DNA from: Algibacter lectus
GTDB lineage: Bacteria > Bacteroidota > Bacteroidia > Flavobacteriales > Flavobacteriaceae
Assembly (NCBI RefSeq): GCF_900112395.1
Contig: NZ_FOLN01000005.1
Coordinates: 124,001-188,000 of the forward strand
Length of the DNA: 64,000 nucleotides
Reading direction: 5' to 3'
Part shown: positions 17,012-26,649 of the stretch, one piece after another
How positions within the stretch are numbered: the first letter of the stretch is position 1
Layout of the letters: each line of letters opens with the position of its first letter
Program-made: the position numbers and the translations under genes
Notes under the pieces: generated by a model
The model's input: the letters and a program-made list of their open reading frames with translations, nothing else
The model's database searches: none
Told to the model about the DNA's origin: nothing

Positions 17012-19819
17012 TTATTTTAATCCTATTGAAATTTCTTGAAAATTCATGGCTGGCACTTTAAAGCTAACCACATTTTTACCATTCATTTTTAAACGCTCAC
17101 CTCTAAATTGTTTAAAACCAAACGTTAAAACCACTTCGCCTTTTTTATAAGTATCTGGAACGGTTAGCAGCATAACATCATCACAAGTTAATTGCATATT
17201 ATTGCCATAAACTAAAGTTGCCGCACCTGATTTTTTACCTAAAATTTGGATAGAAAAATCATCTTTCTCAATAGATTTACCTGCGCCTAAAAAAAGTGTT
17301 GTTTTGTTTTCTTCTGAAGTCACCATCCCGAATGTGCCGTTAAAATTGATGTTTTGAAAAGCGTATTTACCAATAACATCGGATGAAAACACAATATCTG
17401 TTCTATCCTGAAGGCTTTCTATTTTTAACCCCACAAAGCTTTTATTTGAAGGACTTCCAAAGGTATCAACCTGCTTTATTGTTGAAGGCTCACTTGTTGT
17501 TGATGGCTCGTATATGGCTACAAACGGACGATTCCAAGCTTCTCCATATTGTCTAACCACTGTTGTTAAAAGCGGCGCTTCTTCTATATTCTTCGGAATC
17601 ATGCCGTGACGAAAAGCTTCAGAAGGTGGCGATTTCACTTTAAAAATCTCACGGTTTTCATTGCCTTGCATCCACATATTCATATGTACCTGCTCTTCCC
17701 CTTCAATAGATAAATTATAGGTCGCATTTAAAGTGTTATTCGTTTGGGTTGAAACTTCGTCCCATAGATAATCGTAAGCTTTAATATTACCAGCTTTGGA
17801 TGTAAGCTTAGAACTTTCAACTAAATTTAAAAACGCTCCATTTTCGGATGTTAACTTTAATTTCTGACCTAAATTATGATAGAAATAATCGTGATATTCA
17901 TCTTTTCCTTCATTTTGTTTAGATCGAAACACATCAATATAATAACCCGAAGTTTCTCCTGTACGCACAATACTCATCACACGATTTTGATCGGAATTTG
18001 TACTCGGTTCATTAAAATAAATATCAGAAAAATTAATATTTGGATAATATCCTGTTTTACGTTCTGATGCTGGATATAAACGCTTCACCTCAAAAGGATA
18101 ATAGCTACGCATTTTGTTATACTGCGATTTTCCGTTAACGGAAACCGTATTGTGCGCAGGAAATTGCGAATAATAGTCTTTATAATCTGGTCTAAAATAA
18201 CTAGAACCACGACCACCTTCGGGAGCTAAAACATAGTTTTTACCATAAAGTTCCATGGCAATTCCGTTGGAATGTGCATGATTTCCTAAAGACCCAACTT
18301 GAGACACCATTAAGCCATGCTTTGAACTTAATCCGTTTCGCATAGCCACCCAACTTACCGTTGGTGCGTAAAAGGAATTCGTCATAAAATCACTTTTATC
18401 CGCAGGCTCTATGCTTTCATCTAAATGCACTTTAGTGTTATGTAAAATATCGTGAATGGAGTTTTTTTCATTCCTTTTATGCTCACCTTGATTTTTATCT
18501 TGAAGCATATAAAGTAACGCCGTAAACGTTTCCTCCTGCTCACGGTTATTAAACTGTTGCGCATTGGCAACAAGGTCTAAAAAAGGTTCTGTTTCCAGCG
18601 GTCCATAATGTGAATCGCCAAAAGCAACAATATAATTATTTGGATATAAATATTGAGGCATAACCGCAACAGCTTCCGGTATTACCGGCATAAACTGCAT
18701 CACATCAATATCTAAGGCATTTTGTAATGTGCGCGCCAAATGCGTATAGCCTTTTGCTACACTTAATGCGTAACTAGAACTCTCGTTCCAAACGCCATTA
18801 TCTTGATTGTATCCATAGTCTAAAACATCTTTAACCGACCACTGTCTAGCTTCCGATTCGTTAAAAATACGGTTTAAGTAATATTGACATCCTTTGCTAT
18901 CGGCATACATTTTATCTTCATCTAAAACTAAAGCAATTTGTATTACAAAATTGGCTTGGTGTAAATTCCAGTTATTATCTGGAACGCCATTTTTTATAAT
19001 TATTTCGGCTAACTTCTTTAAAGATGTTGCGTAAATTTCGTTTTCAGATTTATGTTCCTTTTGAATATAATGGTAGAGAAAATCGTAACATTGGGTTAAT
19101 TCATCTACAATATTTTCTTTAATAACCTGAAAAGAAGTTAGACCAATAATGTTTTGAACGTTCCCTTTTTGCATATCAATAGGCTCATTTCTATAATACA
19201 AACCTTGCATATACACATCGAATAAATGGGTAGCTAGTTTTGCATAATCTGCATCACCTTCAATGAAATAAACCAGTGCTGCATCGCGAGCAATACGCAT
19301 AATTTTCTCATTAGTATTTTCAATAATTCTTCCGGTTTTAGATGGTTTTACCCACTCCCACGTCTTTGTTTTTTTATGCTGAAGAAATAAACCTCGATCA
19401 TCTTCAAAATACGGCTTCAAATCTTCTAAATTCGGCGTGTTGTAATCGGTAACATAGTCTCTTTGCCCCGTAAACCGAACAGTTGGCACCGGCGCTTTAC
19501 CTTTGGCATGCGAATAAAACTCGCCATCGACATAAACATCTGTAGCATGAGAATTCCAATACATTTGAAAACGAGATGATAACCATTCTGGATCCGTTTT
19601 ATACTGCACTACATATTTAGAAATCTTGCTTTTTATAGCTTCATAAGATTGTTTAACATCTTTAGAATTTTCTATATTTTGAAGAATATCTTCTTTGGAA
19701 ACTTTAGATGAAATTAAACGCGGATGTTCGCGCTCAATACTCTTAGGAAATATGAATTGCCCATAATTTACCTGTACAAAACAGAAACTAACACTAATAA
19801 ATAGGACTATTCTTCTCAT
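17012..19819 (-). CDS. Heparinase II/III-family polysaccharide lyase C (935 aa)
   Basis: Predicted secreted polysaccharide lyase and close paralogue of lyase A in this operon. A signal peptide ends near VNYG. The toroid region carries APVPTVRFTGQRDY and PDNNWNLHQANF (about 280-291), with Tyr350 in ESSSYALSV. The heparinase II/III domain carries GNHAHSNGIAMELYGKNY (His514 or 516), GGRGSSYFRPDYKDYYSQF and PAHNTVSVNG. All three candidate catalytic positions match lyase A, so both copies look active. Keeping two similar lyases together suggests different chain-length or substitution preference. The gap is 4 bp to GH97 and 12 bp from the sulfatase. Specificity is unknown. Confidence 0.87.
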   Translation of the reverse strand: MRRIVLFISVSFCFVQVNYGQFIFPKSIEREHPRLISSKVSKEDILQNIENSKDVKQSYEAIKSKISKYVVQYKTDPEWLSSRFQMYWNSHATDVYVDGEFYSHAKGKAPVPTVRFTGQRDYVTDYNTPNLEDLKPYFEDDRGLFLQHKKTKTWEWVKPSKTGRIIENTNEKIMRIARDAALVYFIEGDADYAKLATHLFDVYMQGLYYRNEPIDMQKGNVQNIIGLTSFQVIKENIVDELTQCYDFLYHYIQKEHKSENEIYATSLKKLAEIIIKNGVPDNNWNLHQANFVIQIALVLDEDKMYADSKGCQYYLNRIFNESEARQWSVKDVLDYGYNQDNGVWNESSSYALSVAKGYTHLARTLQNALDIDVMQFMPVIPEAVAVMPQYLYPNNYIVAFGDSHYGPLETEPFLDLVANAQQFNNREQEETFTALLYMLQDKNQGEHKRNEKNSIHDILHNTKVHLDESIEPADKSDFMTNSFYAPTVSWVAMRNGLSSKHGLMVSQVGSLGNHAHSNGIAMELYGKNYVLAPEGGRGSSYFRPDYKDYYSQFPAHNTVSVNGKSQYNKMRSYYPFEVKRLYPASERKTGYYPNINFSDIYFNEPSTNSDQNRVMSIVRTGETSGYYIDVFRSKQNEGKDEYHDYFYHNLGQKLKLTSENGAFLNLVESSKLTSKAGNIKAYDYLWDEVSTQTNNTLNATYNLSIEGEEQVHMNMWMQGNENREIFKVKSPPSEAFRHGMIPKNIEEAPLLTTVVRQYGEAWNRPFVAIYEPSTTSEPSTIKQVDTFGSPSNKSFVGLKIESLQDRTDIVFSSDVIGKYAFQNINFNGTFGMVTSEENKTTLFLGAGKSIEKDDFSIQILGKKSGAATLVYGNNMQLTCDDVMLLTVPDTYKKGEVVLTFGFKQFRGERLKMNGKNVVSFKVPAMNFQEISIGLK

Positions 19820-19831
19820 TTCACTAAATAT

Positions 19832-21307
19832 CTATTCGTTACGAACCCAAATATGACTTTCGTTTAATAAATCTTTATACTGTACTAAAAACTCAGCTTT
19901 CATTTTCTCAAAAACTGCTGGTTCTTTAGAAGCTAAATCTTCAGATTCACTGATGTCATTTTTCAAATTGAATAATACAAAATTGGTGAGTTCAGCATTT
20001 TTAACATAAGCTTCATTACCATCGTATAGGTTATGAATATTTGGAAGCACTTTATTGTCCGACTCCAAACGTGCCATAATTTTCCAATCGCCACTTCGCA
20101 TAGCAACTCGGCGCTCATTAATAGCATCATAAAATGCCCATATTAATGGCTTTTCGCGCTCCAAATCACCTGTACTTAAAAACTTTTTAATGGATTGCCC
20201 ATCTAGGGTTCTTTTAGGTAGTTCCGCACCAGCGATATCAACAAACGTTGGTAAAAAATCTAAGGCAGACACCACTTTTTCTGAGGTTCCGGTAAAAGTT
20301 TCTTTTCCTAACCAGTTTACAATACAAGGCACTCTAAAACCAGCTTCGTTAGTCCAAAGTTTCATACCTTTTAATTCTCCAGGTGTTCCATAAGAATGTT
20401 TCGCTTTCGAATATCTCATAAAAGTTTCTGGTCCGTTATCCGAAGTAAAAATCACTAAAGTATTATCGCCATATTTTTCCTTTAAAAACGCTACCAAACG
20501 CCCCACAGCAATATCTACATTTTCAACATTTGCAAAATATTCTGCTTGTTGAAGGTTGTCTGCCAATGGTAAATATTTTTGAACTAAATCTTCTGGTGAA
20601 GCAATAGGTTCGTGCGGTTCGTGAAATGCCACTTCTAAGAAAAAAGGCTTATCACTTTTTTTGTTTTCAAGCCAATTAATAGCTTCACTAACTACAATTT
20701 GACTACTAAAACCTTCTATTTCGCCAACTTTCTCACCGTTTCTAACAAAATTCTTTGGGTTTTGATGACTTGGAGATGCATTATTGTGTGTTGAAAACCA
20801 ATGATCGAATCCAAAATCGTTAGGCTGTGGCTGTTCTTTAGAATTAAAACGAGAATTACAATGCCATTTTCCTGATAAGCAAGTATCATAACCCGCCTTT
20901 TTCAACAAGGCAGGAATAGTAACCTCATCGGCCTGCATGTGTACTAAATCACGATTATCCTTACTCTTTTTAGGACCAGGAATAAAATCATAAACACCAG
21001 CTTTATTTGGGCTTCTTCCCGTAAGTAAACCTACACGAGAAGGCGAGCACACCGGTGCGGTAGAATAGAAATTAGTTAGTTTAATTCCTGTTTTAGCCAA
21101 TGCGTCTAAATGATGGGTTTGTATAATGGAATGCCCAAAAGACGATAAATCTCCATACCCTAAATCGTCACACAAAAGCAGAACAATATTAGGTTGTTTA
21201 ATGTCTTCCTTAACTTTACTTTCAACCGTTGTTTTTGTTTCATTTTTACAAGAAAAACTTACTAAAAGACAAACAACAGCTAGATATTTTACAAAATTAA
21301 AATGCAT
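19832..21307 (-). CDS. S1-family sulfatase (491 aa)
   Basis: Formylglycine-dependent arylsulfatase-type enzyme, a lipoprotein by its SFSCKN lipobox. The classical N-terminus VLLLCDDLGYGDLSSFG provides metal ligands, and PVCSPSRVGLLTG holds Cys87, the formylglycine precursor. SGKWHCN, the FHEPHEP region and FTSDNGPE complete the active-site set. It follows a different S1 sequence pattern from the sulfatase at 13333-15009 (CDDLGYGD versus SDDHAYQ), so the two probably remove sulfate from different positions. It ends 12 bp before lyase C and starts 2 bp after the esterase stop. Confidence 0.93.
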   Translation of the reverse strand: MHFNFVKYLAVVCLLVSFSCKNETKTTVESKVKEDIKQPNIVLLLCDDLGYGDLSSFGHSIIQTHHLDALAKTGIKLTNFYSTAPVCSPSRVGLLTGRSPNKAGVYDFIPGPKKSKDNRDLVHMQADEVTIPALLKKAGYDTCLSGKWHCNSRFNSKEQPQPNDFGFDHWFSTHNNASPSHQNPKNFVRNGEKVGEIEGFSSQIVVSEAINWLENKKSDKPFFLEVAFHEPHEPIASPEDLVQKYLPLADNLQQAEYFANVENVDIAVGRLVAFLKEKYGDNTLVIFTSDNGPETFMRYSKAKHSYGTPGELKGMKLWTNEAGFRVPCIVNWLGKETFTGTSEKVVSALDFLPTFVDIAGAELPKRTLDGQSIKKFLSTGDLEREKPLIWAFYDAINERRVAMRSGDWKIMARLESDNKVLPNIHNLYDGNEAYVKNAELTNFVLFNLKNDISESEDLASKEPAVFEKMKAEFLVQYKDLLNESHIWVRNE

Positions 21308-21309
21308 AC

Positions 21310-22131
21310 TTATTTTTTAGTTGAATTAAAAAAGTCTTTAAAAAACACCATTTGATAGATTATTGAATTCGCCCAATATTGATTGGTATGTGCCCCAGGT
21401 CTTTCGATATAATCGTGAGGAATTCTACACTCTAAAAGTTTTTTATGCAAACGCACATTAGCATCGTAGAAAAAATCGTCTACGCCACAATCGAACATAA
21501 ACTTCAGATTTTCACCATCGAGTAAGTGCGTCATATTAATAACGGTATTCTGCTCCCAAGTTTCTGGTGAATCGGCATAAACTCCTAAACGTTTTGCGAT
21601 TTCCCATTGCAATGGAAAACCTCTTATGTCTAAACCACCACTCATACTAGCAGCAACACCCCAAACATCGTGATGTCTAAAAGCTAAATATAGCGCTCCA
21701 TGACCGCCCATACTATATCCCGTAATGGCACGATGATTTTTATCGGCTATGGTATTGTAATTACTATCAACCCCAGTAATAAGCTCTTTAGAAATATAAG
21801 TTTCATATTGCATATTACTCTCTATTGGACTATCAAAATACCAACTGGTTTTATGCCCATCGGGACACACAATAATCACATTATATAAATCGGCATAAGC
21901 TTCAATATTTGGAGCTTTACCTAACCAAGCTTTGTGGTCGCCACCTGCGCCATGAAGTAAATAAACGACTGGCAATTTTGGTCCGTTTTTTTTATAAGAA
22001 TCAGGGGTTATTACCACATTTTTTATGTCTTTATTCATGACTGTACTATGCACAACCAACGTATCAATTTTTGACGCATAAAGCGATAATGATGCACAAA
22101 AAACGAGTAAAAATCCGATTAACTTTTTCAT
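21310..22131 (-). CDS. CE1/esterase-D-like alpha/beta hydrolase
   Basis: A 273-residue secreted esterase with a signal peptide ending near LYASK. It has the esterase D (tributyrin esterase, CE1-like) pattern: VVYLLHGAGGDHKAWLG for the oxyanion region, ITGYSMGGHGALYLA with the nucleophile Ser, CGVDDFFYDANV with the likely acid, and RPGAHTNQYW with the His. It probably removes acetyl or other acyl groups from the glycan. It is separated by 2 bp from the sulfatase and 13 bp from the transporter gene, so it is translated from the same mRNA. The acyl group is not known. Confidence 0.85.
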   Translation of the reverse strand: MKKLIGFLLVFCASLSLYASKIDTLVVHSTVMNKDIKNVVITPDSYKKNGPKLPVVYLLHGAGGDHKAWLGKAPNIEAYADLYNVIIVCPDGHKTSWYFDSPIESNMQYETYISKELITGVDSNYNTIADKNHRAITGYSMGGHGALYLAFRHHDVWGVAASMSGGLDIRGFPLQWEIAKRLGVYADSPETWEQNTVINMTHLLDGENLKFMFDCGVDDFFYDANVRLHKKLLECRIPHDYIERPGAHTNQYWANSIIYQMVFFKDFFNSTKK

Positions 22132-22144
22132 AAAATTTAACTTA

Positions 22145-23473
22145 TTATTTTTTCTTTAAAATGATATCTTCTAATTCTTCTAAAGTTTTTCCTTTAGTCT
22201 CAGGCATCATGAAAGCAACAAACAATAATTGTAAAACCATCATACCTGCGAATACCAAAAATACAACACCAGCCCCAATCATTGGGTGGTTAAACAAAAA
22301 TGGAATTAAAGAAGGAATTAAAGCCGCTAACACCCAGTGCGTTGAACTCCCGAAAGATTGTCCTGATGCACGTAAATGGTTAGGAAAAATTTCTGAAATA
22401 AACACCCAAATTACAGCGCCTTGCCCAATAGCATGTGCTGCAATAAATAGAAATAAGAAAATAGGCACTGCCATTCCCGTCCATCCTAAAAAGAATGCCG
22501 CAGATACTAATCCTAATGAAATAATGTATCCAACCGAGCCTATATACATTAAGGTCTTTCTTCCTAATTTATCAATTAAAAACACGCCCAATAAAGTAAA
22601 AACAAGGTTAGTAACACCAATACCAACACTACTTAAAAGTGCTGTACTTTCTCCCAAACCAGCTTCTTCAAAAATACGTGGTGCATAATACAGGAAGGCA
22701 TTAATACCTGATAACTGATTGAAAAAAGCAATTAAAAACGCTAAGGTTAATGGAAACCTATATTTTTTTATAAAAATAGTTTCGGTTTTATCGCTAGCAT
22801 CAGAATGTGCTGTAAACTCTCTAATTTGTTCGTTAACATCTGCATTAGGATCTATTAATTTTAAAACTGCTTTAGCTTCTTCAGTTCTAGATTGAGATAA
22901 TAACCAACGTGGACTTTTAGGAACTTTTAATGCAAATAAAATATATAAAACTGCTGGTATAGCCTCTACACCTAGCATCCAACGCCATGCATTTTCTCCA
23001 ATACCACTTAATAAGTAGTTTGATAAAAAAGCAATTAAAATACCAAAAACAATATTGAATTGATATAAGGCTACTAAACGGCCACGATCTTTAGCTGGAG
23101 CAATTTCTGAAATATAAGCAGGAGCCGCAATGGTTGATGCTCCAACGCCAATACCACCAATAAAACGAGCAAAAGCGAATACATATGGATCGTTTGATAA
23201 AGCAGAACCAATGGCCGAAACAGCAAATAACACACCAATAGCAATTAAGGTGTTTTTACGTCCGTATTTGTTTGTTGGAAAGCCTCCAAAAATGGCTCCA
23301 ATTACCGTTCCCCAAAGCGCCATCCCCATGACTACCCAACCATGAAAAGCATCTGATGATTCCCATAAGGCTTGTAGTTTTTTATCGGCTCCCGATATTA
23401 CTACAACATCAAATCCGAATAAAAATCCTGCTAAAGCTGCAGTAATAGACCATAATAATATTTTCTTGTCCAT
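22145..23473 (-). CDS. Sugar porter family MFS transporter
   Basis: A 442-residue inner-membrane transporter of the sugar porter (SP) family, about 12 transmembrane helices, importing monosaccharides by symport. Diagnostic signatures are NKYGRKNTL after helix 2, RFIGGIGVGAST with SEIAPAKDRGRLVALYQ, PKSPRWLLSQ before the central loop, NQLSGINAFLYY in helix 7, and PETKGKTLEELE at the C-terminus. It is the only cytoplasmic-membrane importer in the PUL and would take up a released sugar such as fucose, galactose or a uronate product. Flavobacterial PULs often encode one. The sugar is not assignable. Confidence 0.92.
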   Translation of the reverse strand: MDKKILLWSITAALAGFLFGFDVVVISGADKKLQALWESSDAFHGWVVMGMALWGTVIGAIFGGFPTNKYGRKNTLIAIGVLFAVSAIGSALSNDPYVFAFARFIGGIGVGASTIAAPAYISEIAPAKDRGRLVALYQFNIVFGILIAFLSNYLLSGIGENAWRWMLGVEAIPAVLYILFALKVPKSPRWLLSQSRTEEAKAVLKLIDPNADVNEQIREFTAHSDASDKTETIFIKKYRFPLTLAFLIAFFNQLSGINAFLYYAPRIFEEAGLGESTALLSSVGIGVTNLVFTLLGVFLIDKLGRKTLMYIGSVGYIISLGLVSAAFFLGWTGMAVPIFLFLFIAAHAIGQGAVIWVFISEIFPNHLRASGQSFGSSTHWVLAALIPSLIPFLFNHPMIGAGVVFLVFAGMMVLQLLFVAFMMPETKGKTLEELEDIILKKK

Positions 23474-23517
23474 GTTATATCTGTATTTATTGTATTAAAA
23501 TATTTAGTTTAGTTATG

Positions 23518-24609
23518 TTATTTTTTAAGAGGAATAACCATATTCCAAGTTTTTGTACCGTTACTAAATCCGCCAGGGCCATCCATGGTGGCAAAGAAAA
23601 TATGTGTAGGCTTTCCGTTTTCTACAAAAACAAAAGGTCTTTCTAACTGTCCTTGTTTAATGGTTTTTCCATTGTTCCATTTTACTTTTTTTGTGTAAGC
23701 TCTTGGATTTTCATCTATTACCCAGTCGATACCGTTTTCAGAATGTGCTACCAATCCATCACCTTTTCCTCCAGTAATTAAACCTCTTTGGTCTTTTGCT
23801 ATCATGTGGTAACCAGCATTATCACTCCATAAATGTGGATCTTCAACCTCTCCAAAACGTTCCATAGAAAATAATGGTTCGTCACCGATTACGGTATAGT
23901 CACCATCAAAACTAGGTGCTGTGGCCACGCCGATACTCATATCGCTTTGCGAAACGCCATCTTCCTTATAACTTCTTCCTTTAAAAAGTAAAACTACCGA
24001 ACCATCTTCTTTAATTAAAGGTGACGGATTGGAGGTTAAAAAACTATAATATGAATTTGGTTCCACCTCTAGAATTGGTTCGTTCTGACGTTTCCATGGG
24101 CCATTCGGATTTTTAGATGTTGCTATACCAATACGTTTTCCCCAACGCGCAGCAATACACCATTTACTTGATAAATCGAAATCGCTTAAATTTTCTTCCG
24201 TAACGTCCTCAAAAGGATGTGTAGATCCCATATAGTAAAGAATGTAAGTATCTTTATATTTTACAATTTTAGGGTTATGGCAAGATTTTCCATCCCAATA
24301 TTGTGTACCACGATCGCCTAAAGCAATATCTTGAAATTGATAAGGTCCTTCTGGAGTTTTTGATGTGGCATGCACAATTTCTGAAGCCACCATCCAGCCT
24401 GGATGAAACGGTAACATTTTTGGCCAGCGCGATGCGTACATATGGTACAAACCATCGTCTCCCTTAATAACAGAACTGCCCCAAACCCAATAATCGTCCA
24501 TTTGCAAACCGCCATCAATAGGTGCTTCATCTAAATTATTATAAAGACTATTTTGTGCACCGCAAGAGAACAAACATCCAATAAACAAAAGAAAAATATA
24601 TTTCATCAT
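23518..24609 (-). CDS. Five-bladed beta-propeller glycoside hydrolase-like lipoprotein
   Basis: A 363-residue lipoprotein (LFSCGA lipobox) with a five-bladed beta-propeller pattern like the GH43/GH32/GH117 clans. Blade-like repeats include WVWGSSVIKGDDGLYHMYAS, GKSCHNPKIVKYKDTYILYY, SNPSPLIKEDGSVVLLFKG and GEVEDPHLWSDNAGYHMIA. The Asp and Glu of the DPHLW and EVED segment are candidate catalytic acids. I cannot place it in a numbered family. It lies between the transporter (44 bp) and a GH29 fucosidase (24 bp), so an exo-acting glycosidase role on the same glycan is a fair inference. Confidence 0.72.
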   Translation of the reverse strand: MMKYIFLLFIGCLFSCGAQNSLYNNLDEAPIDGGLQMDDYWVWGSSVIKGDDGLYHMYASRWPKMLPFHPGWMVASEIVHATSKTPEGPYQFQDIALGDRGTQYWDGKSCHNPKIVKYKDTYILYYMGSTHPFEDVTEENLSDFDLSSKWCIAARWGKRIGIATSKNPNGPWKRQNEPILEVEPNSYYSFLTSNPSPLIKEDGSVVLLFKGRSYKEDGVSQSDMSIGVATAPSFDGDYTVIGDEPLFSMERFGEVEDPHLWSDNAGYHMIAKDQRGLITGGKGDGLVAHSENGIDWVIDENPRAYTKKVKWNNGKTIKQGQLERPFVFVENGKPTHIFFATMDGPGGFSNGTKTWNMVIPLKK

Positions 24610-24633
24610 TTTATAAATTCAATTAAACGGTGA

Positions 24634-26406
24634 TTATTTTTTTAAGGGTTGAAGTTTAATGTCCTTCAAATTAATTCCATTCCATTTTCCTGCTACAGGC
24701 ATTAAATAAAACTCATATTTACCAGGTTTATCCACTGTAAATTGTCCTAATTCTGCTTTTTTAAATCGTTTTGGATTACTTCCTGTTGCGGCAACGTTTA
24801 CATTTTTAGAAGTTCCTGCAAGTGCTACTGTAATTTCAGTAGATTCACTTCCTGAATAGCCAAGCTCCACATTAAATGTGCCTGGTTTATCAATTTCGAA
24901 AGACCAATATACTCGAGCTGTTTCGCTATCCCAATCGCCTACACAATCCCACTCTTCTTTGTATAGCGCGCCTGGCCCTTGTAAGTTTTCATATTGCGCT
25001 CTGTAAGCTGTAAGTACAGCTAATCCGTTTTCATCTTGCCCTAAAGTTTTTACAGGTAATGCATTAGGCATTTCTTTCAACTTTAAAACAATAACAGAAG
25101 CTACGCTATCTGGCGCTTTTCCTGTTAATTTCACCTGAATTCCATTATCCAATGTTTCGGTTTTAAACGTTCTACTTTTATCAGTAAGTAAATAACAAGA
25201 TTCTACATTGTTTTTTAATCGAATTGGTAATTCTGCTCCATCTTCCCAGTTGTAAACATGAAGATAAAGTAATGCTTTATCGTCAATAGTTTTCATGGTA
25301 ATACGTCCCCAGTCTGGTTCGGTAGAAGTTGGACTTGCTTGTGTACCGTAAATCGCTTCGGAATTTGTATCCATCCAAGCACCAATGGCTTTCATGCGCT
25401 CAACAGCTTCGGTTCTTAAAATGCCTTCTCGGGTTGGGCTTACATTCAATAAATAATTTCCGCCTTTACTACTCTGATCAATTAAATTATGAATTAAAGT
25501 AGGTATCGATTTAAAATTATCATCGTCGCTACGATATCCCCAACTGCCACTAACGGGTTGACATAATTCCCAATATTTAGCTTCGGGTTGATGTCTTGGA
25601 CCGTTTCTTTCAAAAGTTTTATGGTCTCCGGGATAATCATCACCCAAACGGTCGTTTGTAATAATCCATGGTTGTAATGCTGTAGTAATATGGTGCAGGC
25701 TATCGACAACAGATTTTGTCATTTCACGAGGTGTATCCCACCAAAAATTTGATATCGGTCCGTATTCTGTAAGTAATTGTTTTACTTCTGGCAATGCTTT
25801 TTCGTAAACATACTCGTCGCTACTAACACGCTCAAAAGATTTATCCCAGCTATTCCCTAAACCACCCGGATGGTGCCAATCTTGAGCTTGCGAGTAATAA
25901 AAACCGAATTTAAGGCCTTGCTCTTGGCAAGCGATAGATAATTCTTTTAAAATATCACGTTTAAAAGGCGTGGCATCTACAATGTTATAATCGGTGGCTT
26001 TAGAATGGAACATCGAGAATCCATCGTGATGTTTAGCCGTGATAATCATGTATTTCATTCCGGCTTGTTTAGCTAAAGCCACAAACTCGTCGGCATTAAA
26101 TTTTGTTGGATTAAATTCGTCGGCAAATTTCTCATATTCAGCAACCGGAATTTTACCTTTATTCATAATCCACTCCGCACTATTTGTTTGTGCTTCGCCG
26201 TTATAAAAACCAGCAGGAACCGTATAAATCCCCCAGTGAATAAACATACCAAATCGGGCGTCTTGCCACCATTCCATACGCGCTTCATCTGTTATATTTT
26301 CCGGATCGATATTCGCCTCGGCAACTACAGCTTTTTCTACTTTAGAACCACATGCTGTTCCTAAAAGAAAAACAAACAACATTGTACAAATACCTATTTT
26401 TTTCAT
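24634..26406 (-). CDS. GH29 alpha-L-fucosidase with C-terminal carbohydrate-binding-like domain (590 aa)
   Basis: Lipoprotein (LGTACG lipobox) alpha-L-fucosidase of family GH29. The catalytic domain covers about residues 40-370, with RMEWWQDARFGMFIHWGIYT, ITAKHHDGFSMFHS and ISNFWWDTPREM, whose Asp224 is the expected nucleophile. SKGGNYLLNVSPTREG closes the barrel. The usual C-terminal beta-sandwich covers about 371-455, then an extra beta-rich domain of about 130 residues (YSGSESTEITVALAG, FTVDKPGKYEFYLMPVAGKW) looks like a carbohydrate-binding module. This makes it longer than the GH29 at 3140-4507, from which it is clearly diverged. The two fucosidases probably cleave different linkages. 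Confidence 0.92.
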   Translation of the reverse strand: MKKIGICTMLFVFLLGTACGSKVEKAVVAEANIDPENITDEARMEWWQDARFGMFIHWGIYTVPAGFYNGEAQTNSAEWIMNKGKIPVAEYEKFADEFNPTKFNADEFVALAKQAGMKYMIITAKHHDGFSMFHSKATDYNIVDATPFKRDILKELSIACQEQGLKFGFYYSQAQDWHHPGGLGNSWDKSFERVSSDEYVYEKALPEVKQLLTEYGPISNFWWDTPREMTKSVVDSLHHITTALQPWIITNDRLGDDYPGDHKTFERNGPRHQPEAKYWELCQPVSGSWGYRSDDDNFKSIPTLIHNLIDQSSKGGNYLLNVSPTREGILRTEAVERMKAIGAWMDTNSEAIYGTQASPTSTEPDWGRITMKTIDDKALLYLHVYNWEDGAELPIRLKNNVESCYLLTDKSRTFKTETLDNGIQVKLTGKAPDSVASVIVLKLKEMPNALPVKTLGQDENGLAVLTAYRAQYENLQGPGALYKEEWDCVGDWDSETARVYWSFEIDKPGTFNVELGYSGSESTEITVALAGTSKNVNVAATGSNPKRFKKAELGQFTVDKPGKYEFYLMPVAGKWNGINLKDIKLQPLKK

Positions 26407-26570
26407 CCTTGGATTTTTTATTATTTATTCTAAAAAAACATAATAGATACAATAATAAAAATTAAAGACTTTTTACGGTATAAATCATGAGCCTTTCCAT
26501 ATAAACTATAGCTTATTTATGCGCTATATTAATGAAATAGGCTACTAACAAGCCGTTGATCGATTTTAAA

Positions 26571-26578
26571 CAAAAATA
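26571..26578 (-). promoter_or_regulatory. Possible -7 box upstream of the GH29 gene
   Basis: On the minus strand TATTTTTG matches the Bacteroidota -7 consensus TAnnTTTG. It lies in the 239-bp gap before the GH29 gene, the largest gap inside the minus-strand PUL run, so it may give a second promoter for the 3' part. It is 165 bp from the start codon and no good -33 element was found. Confidence 0.25.
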
Positions 26579-26649
26579 AAACGTTACATTTTACATAAAA
26601 TTAAGCAAACCTTTTTATGGATTTTCTATACAAAAAGAACGAAATAAAA

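Noticed and set aside
22161-22688. A 175-residue open frame on the plus strand opposite the MFS gene
   Set aside because: It is the antisense shadow of a conserved transporter. Its composition is low-complexity (Pro, Asn, Lys, Thr) and it has no start context or homology that I recognise.
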